From: Rhodobiaceae bacterium
Lineage (GTDB): Bacteria > Pseudomonadota > Alphaproteobacteria > RS24
DNA length: 8,059 nt
Direction of reading: 5' to 3'
Assembly: GCA_002683515.1 (NCBI GenBank)
Contig: NYTN01000098.1
Location: 1-8,059 of the forward strand
Positions 1-6,052 of this stretch are shown here, in pieces. The notes beneath the pieces were generated by a model that saw nothing but the letters and a program-made list of their open reading frames with translations, made no database searches and was not told the DNA's origin. Position 1 is the stretch's first letter, and every line of letters begins with the position of its first letter. Both the position numbers and the translations under genes were made by a program.

Positions 1-2
1 AA

Positions 3-899
3 GTCGCCGAATATGAAGGTGCTTATAAAGTAACGCAGGGATTGCTTGATGAATTTGGCGCTAAACGCGTGATTGATACACCGATTGTTGAGCATGGTAT
101 TGCCGGATTGGGTGTTGGTGCCGCTTTTGCAGGGCTAAAGCCAGTCGTCGAATTTATGACTTTCAACTTTGCGATGCAGGCAATTGACCAGATTATCAAC
201 TCTGCCGCTAAGACCCATTATATGTCCGGCGGTCTGGTGACCTGTCCAATCGTTTTCAGGGGGCCAAACGGCGCCGCTCGGCGTGTTGCCGCTCAACACA
301 GCCAAGACTTTTCTGCGTGGTATGCACATATACCCGGTCTTAAAGTCGTTGCGCCCTATACTGCCGCAGATGCCAAAGGATTACTCAAAGCCGCCATTCG
401 TGACCCAAATCCAGTGCTGGTGCTGGAGAATGAGCTTTTATATTCTGTCAAATCTGATGTGCCGGTGAGTGATGATTATATATTACCAATCGGACGTTCG
501 AAAATTCTACGAGCAGGTAGCGATGTTACCCTTGTGTCGCACAGCCGAAGTCTGGACGCCTGTTTGGAAGCGGCAGCAAGCCTGTCTGCCGAAGGTGTAG
601 ATTGTGAAGTAATTGATTTACGTAGTCTGCGCCCGCTTGATACGGCAACTGTGATTGCTTCAGTTCAAAAAACCAATCGACTGGTTACAGTTGAAGAAGG
701 TTGGCCCGTTGCTGGCATCGGGGCTGAAATCTCAGCGGCTGTGCAAATTGAAGCTTTTGACTATCTTGATGCGCCCATCACACGTGTGACTGGGCTTGAT
801 GTGCCTTTACCTTATGCCGATAATCTTGAAAAAATAGCATTGCCGTCCACGGACAAAGTTATTCAGGCCATCAATACTGTTTGTTATCGACAAGGTTGA
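3..899 (+). CDS. pdhB: Pyruvate dehydrogenase E1 component, beta subunit (5'-partial)
   Basis: This is the beta subunit of the thiamine-diphosphate E1 enzyme, which decarboxylates pyruvate and acetylates a lipoyl group in the cytoplasmic pyruvate dehydrogenase complex. The reading frame is open from base 3 (VAEYEGAYKVTQGLLDEFG), so the gene starts outside the window and the internal TTG at 42 is not the start. 298 codons are visible, lacking about the first 30 residues of the usual E1-beta core. Family hallmarks are RVIDTPIVEHGIAGLGVG, the MTFNFAMQAIDQIINSAAK stretch, RGPNGAARRVAAQHSQ, FSAWYAHIPGLKVV and the C-terminal transketolase domain with EVIDLRSLRPLD and VTVEEGWP. The end, VCYRQG, matches the normal family C-terminus. 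Many alphaproteobacterial PdhB proteins carry an extra N-terminal lipoyl domain; whether this one does cannot be seen. The E2 gene follows with no spacing and in the same frame. PDH rather than branched-chain or acetoin specificity is inferred from close similarity to PdhB. Confidence 0.95.
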   Translation, partial: VAEYEGAYKVTQGLLDEFGAKRVIDTPIVEHGIAGLGVGAAFAGLKPVVEFMTFNFAMQAIDQIINSAAKTHYMSGGLVTCPIVFRGPNGAARRVAAQHSQDFSAWYAHIPGLKVVAPYTAADAKGLLKAAIRDPNPVLVLENELLYSVKSDVPVSDDYILPIGRSKILRAGSDVTLVSHSRSLDACLEAAASLSAEGVDCEVIDLRSLRPLDTATVIASVQKTNRLVTVEEGWPVAGIGAEISAAVQIEAFDYLDAPITRVTGLDVPLPYADNLEKIALPSTDKVIQAINTVCYRQG

Positions 900-1856
900 G
901 TGAAGGAAATGTCAACTTTACCTTCTCCTACTAATTCAAGAGTATTTGCGAGCCCATTGGCGCGCCGATTAGCGCTTGAGAATAATCTAGATTTGGCATT
1001 GATTTCCGGATCAGGACCCGCGGGTCGAGTAATTAAACGTGATATTGAGCGCGTGCTTGCCAACCCTGCAGCAAATCTCAATACAGCGCCAATAGAGACA
1101 CAGGTCACAAAGAAGACAACTGAATTACCTGATCCAAAATTATTCTTCTCAGAGGATGAGTTTTCTTTGGAGCCTATTTCGCCAATGCTTCAGTCTATTG
1201 CGAAACGTCTAACAGCTGCTAAATCTGAGATTCCACATTATTATGTATCCATTGATTGCCATGTTGATGAGGCAGAGAAAATTCGCGCCAGAATTAATGC
1301 CGCGCTTAAAGACAAAGGTATTTCAGAGAAACTTACCCTCAATGATTTTATCATCAAGGCGGCTGCAGAGGCATTAATCCAAGTGCCGGAAGTTAATGTG
1401 GCCTTTGCAGATGATCATGTGATGCGATTTCACAATGCTGATATTTCTGTTGCCGTTGCTCTACCTGGCGGTGGGTTAATCACGCCGATTGTAAAAAAAG
1501 CGCATGAAAAGTCTGTCAGAGAAATTGCTGCTGAAGTGAAGGAGCTTGCCGCGCGCGCGAGTGAGATGCGTCTCAAGCCTGAAGAATATGAGGGCGGGAC
1601 ATTCTCTGTTTCCAATCTTGGGATGTTTGGTATTAGAGATTTCACAGCTGTTATTAATCCGCCTCAATCAGCGATTTTGGCAATTGGTGGAGCCGAAGAG
1701 AAATATCTCCCCGGTGCATCAGGCCCTGAAATTAAAAAAGTTATGCGGGTGACATTAAGTAGTGATCATCGCGTCATTAACGGTGCTGAGGCAGCAAAGT
1801 TTGTGGCGACCTTTAAGTCAATAATTGAACAGCCGTTTTCGCTTCTTTTTGAATAG
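900..1856 (+). CDS. pdhC: Dihydrolipoamide acetyltransferase (E2) without a lipoyl domain
   Basis: E2 transfers the acetyl group from lipoamide to CoA and forms the core of the pyruvate dehydrogenase complex. The 318-residue protein has a peripheral subunit-binding domain at about 14-50 (FASPLARRLA, then GSGPAGRVIKRDIE), a linker to about 88, and the trimer-forming catalytic domain from about 90 to the end. Catalytic features are SNLGMFG (Ser238 probably stabilises the intermediate) and DHRVING with His290. Asn294 sits where most E2s have Asp; Azotobacter vinelandii E2p also has Asn there. There is no lipoyl domain and no DKA motif, whereas the usual protein is about 420-450 residues with at least one. 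The GTG start directly abuts the pdhB TGA, with a weak AAGG at 892-895. ATG at 909 is possible but has AAGGA only one base away. The position after pdhB supports PDH rather than another 2-oxoacid complex. Confidence 0.9.
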   Translation: MKEMSTLPSPTNSRVFASPLARRLALENNLDLALISGSGPAGRVIKRDIERVLANPAANLNTAPIETQVTKKTTELPDPKLFFSEDEFSLEPISPMLQSIAKRLTAAKSEIPHYYVSIDCHVDEAEKIRARINAALKDKGISEKLTLNDFIIKAAAEALIQVPEVNVAFADDHVMRFHNADISVAVALPGGGLITPIVKKAHEKSVREIAAEVKELAARASEMRLKPEEYEGGTFSVSNLGMFGIRDFTAVINPPQSAILAIGGAEEKYLPGASGPEIKKVMRVTLSSDHRVINGAEAAKFVATFKSIIEQPFSLLFE

Positions 1857-2672
1857 TTATTTTTTGGTATCCGAGAATTTAGCTGGGCGTTTTTCCATTT
1901 CAGCCATGACAGCTTCAATCTGATTGGGTGAGCCGATAACGGTTTGCTGTAATCCCGCTTCCATCATCAGTCCTTCAGCCTCTGACAAATAGGGGGCACT
2001 GGACAACAGCTTCTTGGAAGCTCTTATTGCATCAGGGTTTTTACTGGCAATGGTCTGAGCCATTTCAAGAGCCGTCGCTACGGGGTCGTCAGCAATGTGA
2101 GAGACGAAGCCGATTTGTTTGGCTTCTTCTGCTTCAAATACCCGACCTGTATAGGTCAGTTCATTAATCACATCGCGTCTCGCGAGGTGATACATGATTG
2201 GGGTTGCGCCCATATCAGGTATCAGCCCCCATTTGATTTCCATGATAGAGAATTTTGTACTCGGCGCAGCAAAACGAATGTCACTTCCAAGGTAAATCTG
2301 AAGGCCACCGCCTATGCAAGTATTATGTGCTGCTGCAATGACAGGCACTTCCAGCTCATGCCAAGCAAAACTGCATTTTTGAAACAAATTAGCGATGCCA
2401 TGCGTTCGCTCTGTTAACGGAACGCTTTCAACATTAGATTTTTCGCCACTCATCATGCTTGCAAAGTTGGAGACATCCAGCCCAGCGCAAAAAGCTCGCC
2501 CTTTGCCTGATAATACTACAGCGCGTATATCTTCTTCTTGGCTCAGTGTCTCAGCGGCTTCAACCAGACCTTCCATCATGCCTTTATCAAGGGCATTCAT
2601 TTTGTCTTCACGTATCATTTCGACATGGGCGACATGATCGTGGTGGGTAATGGAAACTCTATCTTGCATCAT
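1857..2672 (-). CDS. Crotonase/enoyl-CoA hydratase-isomerase family protein
   Basis: This is a crotonase-fold protein of about 271 residues that should act on a CoA thioester in the cytoplasm. The oxyanion-hole segments are clear: AFCAGLD (about 61-66) and CIGGGLQ (about 119-125). IMEIKWGLIPDMGAT follows (about 143-157). Of the two general acid/base glutamates of classical enoyl-CoA hydratase, the first (Glu144 in the rat enzyme) is Gln125 here and the second (Glu164) is kept as Glu145. Asp153 matches an Asp used by dienoyl-CoA isomerases, and the long loop before the second oxyanion segment also resembles that group. Isomerase or another crotonase reaction is therefore as likely as hydration. 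ATG at 2672 is chosen because GAGAG lies about five bases upstream. In-frame ATG 2684 and TTG 2687 lack a ribosome site and overlap a possible -10 box. It lies 48 bases after the sugar kinase and ends flush against the E2 gene. Confidence 0.85.
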   Translation of the reverse strand: MMQDRVSITHHDHVAHVEMIREDKMNALDKGMMEGLVEAAETLSQEEDIRAVVLSGKGRAFCAGLDVSNFASMMSGEKSNVESVPLTERTHGIANLFQKCSFAWHELEVPVIAAAHNTCIGGGLQIYLGSDIRFAAPSTKFSIMEIKWGLIPDMGATPIMYHLARRDVINELTYTGRVFEAEEAKQIGFVSHIADDPVATALEMAQTIASKNPDAIRASKKLLSSAPYLSEAEGLMMEAGLQQTVIGSPNQIEAVMAEMEKRPAKFSDTKK

Positions 2673-2686
2673 TTTAACTCTCATCA

Positions 2687-2716
2687 ATTATCTGACTATA
2701 CATACCAAAATTTCAA
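2687..2716 (-). promoter_or_regulatory. Candidate sigma-70-type promoter for the crotonase gene
   Basis: On the minus strand TTGAAA (2716-2711) and GATAAT (2692-2687) are separated by 18 bases, and each differs from consensus at one position. The predicted RNA start near 2680 would leave a very short leader before ATG 2672. This fits the downstream start choice but would cut into the GAGAG ribosome site. Readthrough from the kinase gene is the alternative. It is a pattern match in AT-rich sequence only. Confidence 0.3.
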
Positions 2717-2720
2717 AACA

Positions 2721-4175
2721 TCAGGATAATTTTTGTCTTAGCAGATTAAATTCTGCATGTTTCTCGGCGTAAAATAACGCGAGGGATGTATCGGGTTCAA
2801 AGGTCATTATTGTGGTGTTAGATATTGCGGGTGGCATCTGGCCTGTATGTGCGTGACAGGCAAGTAGACCGGCACCATAAGCGGCATCAGAATTAGGCTG
2901 AACGTGTATCGGGGTTTGCAGAATATCGGCAATAATTTGACTCCATAAACGGCTCTTTGCCCCACCTCCCAACAGATTAAAATTCTCAGCTATTTTGCCC
3001 GTTAACATTTCCATATTTTCTTTAATATCCCGAATGGCAAATGCGATACCTTCAAAACCTGCACGGGCGATATCTGATTTATCGGTTTCACGGCTCATAC
3101 CGGAAAGGCTGGCTGTTAAGTCGGGATTCCAATGCGGGGCGCGCTCACCCATGAGGTAAGGCTGGAATACAACCCCTTTTGCTCCCACTGGTGCTTTGGC
3201 GGCGCATTCATTAAACTTCTGCAGGGAAATGTCAGACAGCACTTCTTTGCGGAGCCAGTCTAGTGCAGTCGTACAGCTATTCATGCCTGACGCCAGATAC
3301 CAGCCATCTGAGACTGTATAATGCGGATAGCAAGATAGCGGCGGCAAAGAGGTTTTATCCGGCACAGACATATAAACAACACCGGCGGATGCAAGCTTGA
3401 TATAAGCGGGAGCATCTGATTTGTAATCAGAGGGTCTGAGTAGTTCGGTAGAGGTATCTATAGCGCCTGTATAAACAGCTGTTTTAGGGGAGAGTTTAAA
3501 TCTCTGGGCTGCACTTTCAGAGATTTGTCCTGCATAGTCTTTACTGCCGGCGATTTCCGGCAACTGCGAGACGTTTACCCCAGCCAAATCGCAAAGCGTT
3601 GCACTCCATTCTTCTTTTCGGGCATTAACGAGTTGCAGACCGATAGCATCAGATAAATCCGTGGCGATATGCCCGGTCAGGCAATGGCGCAACCAGTCTT
3701 TGGCAGGTAAAATTTTATGTATTTCGCGTATAGTGTCTGAGTCGTTTTCTAAGAGCCATGCCAGATGCGCAAGTGTCCATGTCGGATTTGGCGCATGCAG
3801 ACTTTCCGCCACAATTTTATCTTCAGCATCCATGAGTTTAGGCATGATGCTTGCCGCACGCTGGTCGCTCCACATAATTGCATTGCGGAGCGGTTGCATA
3901 TCATTGTCACATAAAACTGCAATATGCGTACCCGCCGTAATGCTGAGTGCCGTGATGTCTTCAGGTTTAACAGCGCTATTTTTGAAAAGATTGTCCAGCA
4001 AAGTTTCAAGCATTATGAGCCATAGTTTGGGGTCTTGTTCAGCGGTAGCAAAAGTGCCTTCTGCGGGGCTGAGAGTTGCGATCGGCGCAGCTATATGCGC
4101 CACCGGTAACCCTTTAGCGTTGATGACAATAAGTTTGAAAGCGCTGGCGCCTAAATCAATGCCGAGAAATAACAT
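2721..4175 (-). CDS. xylB: FGGY-family carbohydrate kinase, probable xylulokinase
   Basis: This is a sugar kinase of the ASKHA/FGGY fold that would phosphorylate a ketose, most probably D-xylulose to xylulose 5-phosphate for the pentose phosphate pathway. From the ATG at 4175 the protein has 484 residues, the same length as E. coli XylB, and begins MLFLGIDLGASAFK, the phosphate-1 loop with Asp7. AEQDP (45-49), WSDQR (102-106), the catalytic-base region TGAID with Asp240, YLMGERAPHWNP (340-351), the adenosine loop LLGGGAKS (401-408) and DAAYGAGLLA (430-439) all match xylulokinases. His84 matches the substrate-binding His of XylB, but the preceding Met is Thr. No xylose isomerase or transporter is in view, so the substrate remains inferred. 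The frame is open upstream to 4259, but that stretch is terminator sequence and the family N-terminus fits 4175. No good Shine-Dalgarno is visible. A small ORF and terminator precede it. Confidence 0.85.
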   Translation of the reverse strand: MLFLGIDLGASAFKLIVINAKGLPVAHIAAPIATLSPAEGTFATAEQDPKLWLIMLETLLDNLFKNSAVKPEDITALSITAGTHIAVLCDNDMQPLRNAIMWSDQRAASIMPKLMDAEDKIVAESLHAPNPTWTLAHLAWLLENDSDTIREIHKILPAKDWLRHCLTGHIATDLSDAIGLQLVNARKEEWSATLCDLAGVNVSQLPEIAGSKDYAGQISESAAQRFKLSPKTAVYTGAIDTSTELLRPSDYKSDAPAYIKLASAGVVYMSVPDKTSLPPLSCYPHYTVSDGWYLASGMNSCTTALDWLRKEVLSDISLQKFNECAAKAPVGAKGVVFQPYLMGERAPHWNPDLTASLSGMSRETDKSDIARAGFEGIAFAIRDIKENMEMLTGKIAENFNLLGGGAKSRLWSQIIADILQTPIHVQPNSDAAYGAGLLACHAHTGQMPPAISNTTIMTFEPDTSLALFYAEKHAEFNLLRQKLS

Positions 4176-4230
4176 TGCTGCATCATAAAGAAACTGCCTT
4201 AATAACACATTAGAAAATGTAGTGGGGGAT

Positions 4231-4265
4231 AATAAAAAGGGGGCTGCTAAAAGAAGCAACCCCCC
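4231..4265 (-). terminator. Rho-independent terminator, minus strand
   Basis: A hairpin with arms at 4255-4264 and 4239-4248 pairs five G-C pairs, one mismatch and four further pairs around a six-base loop (4249-4254). On the minus strand it is followed at once by TTTTTATT (4238-4231). The plus-strand flank (GTGATGG) has no T tract, so it works in one direction. It lies 30 bases past the stop of the small ORF and 55 bases before the kinase start. It therefore either ends a short transcript or attenuates transcription into the kinase gene. Confidence 0.85.
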
Positions 4266-4295
4266 GTGATGGAATTCAAGATTAAATCCCTCTCA

Positions 4296-4385
4296 TTATT
4301 TCACTAAAGGCCGCCATGAAGGCTGCTCCACGGCTCCTGTGACAGATGGGATTTTATACCCTGAAAAATATCCTACACTAGACAA
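4296..4385 (-). CDS. Small ORF, 29 residues, unknown function (small protein or leader peptide)
   Basis: A TTG codon at 4385 opens 29 codons ending in TAA. The peptide begins MSSVGYFSGYKIP and ends QPSWRPLVK. It has no cysteine, no membrane segment and a modest positive charge, and I do not recognise a family. Two things suggest it is real: an exceptionally long Shine-Dalgarno sequence seven bases upstream, and a strong intrinsic terminator 30 bases downstream on the same strand. Together they form a compact unit of about 170 bases. The peptide has no run of one amino acid of the kind seen in classical amino-acid attenuator leaders. It could be an independent, well-translated small protein or a leader peptide for the kinase gene. 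A regulatory RNA that merely contains an ORF is also possible. No convincing minus-strand promoter was found; its upstream region overlaps the 5' end of the divergent oxidoreductase gene. Confidence 0.6.
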   Translation of the reverse strand: MSSVGYFSGYKIPSVTGAVEQPSWRPLVK

Positions 4386-4386
4386 T

Positions 4387-4401
4387 GGACCACCTCCTTT
4401 C
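4387..4401 (-). promoter_or_regulatory. Extended Shine-Dalgarno sequence of the small ORF
   Basis: The minus-strand sequence GAAAGGAGGTGGTCC can pair with all 15 bases of the 16S rRNA tail GGAUCACCUCCUUUC, using one G-U wobble. The AGGAGG core (4398-4393) is seven bases from the TTG start at 4385, an optimal distance. No other gene in the window has a ribosome site close to this strength. The TTG start may be offset by this strong site. The 16S tail used here is the general bacterial/alphaproteobacterial one, as this organism's own rRNA is not in the window. Confidence 0.7.
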
Positions 4402-4431
4402 AGTTGTTGATAACGAATCATATTTTACAGT

Positions 4432-5481
4432 ATGAAACGAATCGGGGGAAGAAGAGGCTTGGCAAAAAAAGCAGAAATTTTGATTATAGGTTCGGGACTG
4501 GCTGGCATGTCTGCCGGGCAGTTTCTAAACGCGTCGGGTTATCAGGTTACCATTCTGGATAAAGGGTTTAGATGCGGTGGGCGTTATGCTACACGCCGCA
4601 TTGATGATTTCAGTTTTGATCACGGGACACCCTATTTCAAACCGTCTCAAATCCCTGGCGATCTTAAAAATATATTATCGGAGCCTTATCTAAAAGGTTG
4701 GCCGGAAGACTTATCTGAAAATGCTAAAGCCTCAATTGTGAGTATACCTGCTATGCGAAGCTTTCCTGAGGAACTGGGTCGTGGATTGGATATTAGGCAG
4801 GGTATTCATGTTGAAAAGCTAAATTTTAGGGATGACGTTTTTTTTGCTGAAACGGTAGAGACATCCTCTAAAGACACACCCATGTCCGATGAGTTTAGCG
4901 GGCCTTTTGATGCCGTTCTTCTGACAGCGCCAGGCCCGCAAACAGCTGATTTGATTGAGGGTCTATTACCCATTGGCTCAGATTTATTGAAAGCCGCCAG
5001 AAAAGTTACTTATACACCTCAATTCTCTGTTCTTGTTGGTTATGACTTTTTGAGTGATGCGCCGTCAATAATCCATAATCCGACATCGAAAATCGCTAAA
5101 ATTGTTAATCAGGCAAAAAAACCTGAAAGACCAGAAAAATTGGCTTTTGTGGTTTTTTGCTCGCCGGAATGGAGTCTAAAAAACCTTGATAAACCAAAAG
5201 GTGAGGTAGCTGAGATTATTCTAAAAGACCTTGAAAACATACTCTCAGAGTATGGTGTAGCAGTTGACGGCTTGGGTGACCCCGCTTATCTGGCGGCTCA
5301 TTCTTGGCGTTATTGTCGTCTTAAAAACCCGGCAGGTTTATCCCCTGAAGCTCAATTAGATTCAACATCAACTATTGCTGTTGCCGGAGATTGGATTATG
5401 TTACCTGATACATATGGTGCCTTGTTGAGCGGTATTAATGCGGCAAGGCAAATTGAAACAAAATTAAACAATAGGTCATGA
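4432..5481 (+). CDS. FAD-dependent oxidoreductase, renalase/amine-oxidase-like
   Basis: This is a cytoplasmic FAD-binding protein of 349 residues with a Rossmann dinucleotide site near the N-terminus: ILIIGSGLAGMSAGQFL (about 16-32), acidic Asp43 in ILDKG, then the GG-R motif CGGRYATRR (48-56). DHGTPYF follows in place of the D-G-A-Q-Y-F segment common in renalase-like proteins. The C-terminus has the second FAD signature, IAVAGDWI (about 315-322), followed by GALLSGINAARQI. This layout matches the predicted NAD/FAD-dependent oxidoreductase group related to renalase and monoamine oxidases (COG3380-like). Its substrate is unknown and nothing here identifies it. The ATG at 4432 has no clear ribosome site; an in-frame TTG at 4459, preceded by GGGGGAAGAAGAGG, would give a more compact N-terminus and is a credible alternative. 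The peroxidase gene starts one base after its stop, so the two are probably one operon. Confidence 0.8.
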   Translation: MKRIGGRRGLAKKAEILIIGSGLAGMSAGQFLNASGYQVTILDKGFRCGGRYATRRIDDFSFDHGTPYFKPSQIPGDLKNILSEPYLKGWPEDLSENAKASIVSIPAMRSFPEELGRGLDIRQGIHVEKLNFRDDVFFAETVETSSKDTPMSDEFSGPFDAVLLTAPGPQTADLIEGLLPIGSDLLKAARKVTYTPQFSVLVGYDFLSDAPSIIHNPTSKIAKIVNQAKKPERPEKLAFVVFCSPEWSLKNLDKPKGEVAEIILKDLENILSEYGVAVDGLGDPAYLAAHSWRYCRLKNPAGLSPEAQLDSTSTIAVAGDWIMLPDTYGALLSGINAARQIETKLNNRS

Positions 5482-5482
5482 T

Positions 5483-6013
5483 ATGCGCTCAGTTATTTTA
5501 GGTTTCTTTTTGGCTTTGTTTTCCAATCAAGTCAAAGCAGAAGGATCTGCACACGATTACTCATTCAGCAATATTGACGGCGACCCCATGCCATTTTCCA
5601 ACTATAAAGGAAAAGCTCTCCTAGTAGTTAACACTGCCTCCAAATGTGGATTTACAGGACAATATGACGGACTTCAATCCTTGTGGGAAAGTTATAAAGA
5701 TAAGGGGCTGGTTGTTATTGGCGTACCTTCCAATGATTTTGGTCGCCAAGAGCCAGGCACAAAAGAGGAAATTAAAGAGTTCTGTGAAGTTAATTTTAAT
5801 GTGAATTTCCCAATGACGTCTAAAGTTGTCGTAAAAGGCGAGAATGCACACCCTTTCTACCAATGGGCTAATAATGTTGCAGGTGGCCCAATGTGGAATT
5901 TTCACAAATACCTCATCACACCAGATGGTGAGATGGTCAAAGGATTTTCGTCTTTGGTAGGGCCCGAGTCTAAAAAACTTACAAAAGCTATCGAGGGAGT
6001 TTTGCCGAATTAA
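5483..6013 (+). CDS. Glutathione-peroxidase-family thiol peroxidase, exported
   Basis: This protein of 176 residues reduces hydrogen peroxide or organic/lipid hydroperoxides. Residues 1-19 form a Sec signal peptide (MRSVILGFFLALFS core, cleavage after VKA), so it should act in the periplasm. The catalytic tetrad is present: Cys55 in TASKCGFTGQY, Gln89 in FGRQEPG, and Trp138 and Asn139 in WNFHKYL. Cys101 in EFCEVNFNV lies where resolving cysteines occur in two-cysteine members, 46 residues after the peroxidatic Cys. This favours a thioredoxin-like reductant over glutathione. The usual PCNQF segment is PSNDF here, so the conserved Cys there is lost. It is a cysteine enzyme, not a selenoprotein. 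The gene begins one base after the oxidoreductase stop, with only a weak AGG ahead (5473-5475), suggesting translational coupling. A role in protecting envelope components is inferred. Confidence 0.9.
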   Translation: MRSVILGFFLALFSNQVKAEGSAHDYSFSNIDGDPMPFSNYKGKALLVVNTASKCGFTGQYDGLQSLWESYKDKGLVVIGVPSNDFGRQEPGTKEEIKEFCEVNFNVNFPMTSKVVVKGENAHPFYQWANNVAGGPMWNFHKYLITPDGEMVKGFSSLVGPESKKLTKAIEGVLPN

Positions 6014-6052
6014 TCCTAAAACTTTTTTTGAAAGTTTCTATAAACTCGTTTG

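Noticed and set aside
42..44. TTG at 42 as the start of the E1 beta gene
   Set aside because: The frame is open to base 3 and the upstream residues (VAEYEGAYKVTQG) are conserved E1-beta sequence, so the codon is internal.
2097..2417. Plus-strand open frame opposite the crotonase gene
   Set aside because: It is antisense to a gene with intact active-site motifs, has no ribosome site or family resemblance, and is treated as a chance frame.
3661..4188. Long plus-strand open frame opposite the sugar kinase
   Set aside because: It is fully antisense to a conserved kinase and its translation has no recognisable domain; it is best explained as a shadow of the real gene.
4207..4220. Inverted repeat ACATT-N4-AATGT upstream of the kinase as an operator
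   Set aside because: The arms are only five bases in AT-rich DNA; such repeats are expected by chance and nothing else supports a regulator site.
4176..4259. N-terminal extension of the sugar kinase to 4259
   Set aside because: The extra 28 residues are encoded partly by terminator sequence, do not resemble the family, and the canonical N-terminus begins at the ATG at 4175.
4407..4437. TTGATA (4407-4412) with TATGAA (4432-4437) as a promoter for the FAD oxidoreductase
   Set aside because: The 19-base spacing is poor and the -10 would overlap the ATG. It would only make sense if translation starts at TTG 4459, so it is too weak to list.
6019..6037. AAACTTT-N5-AAAGTTT hairpin between the peroxidase and MBL hydrolase genes as a terminator
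   Set aside because: The seven-pair stem has a single G-C pair and no T tract after it on the plus strand, so it is unlikely to terminate transcription.
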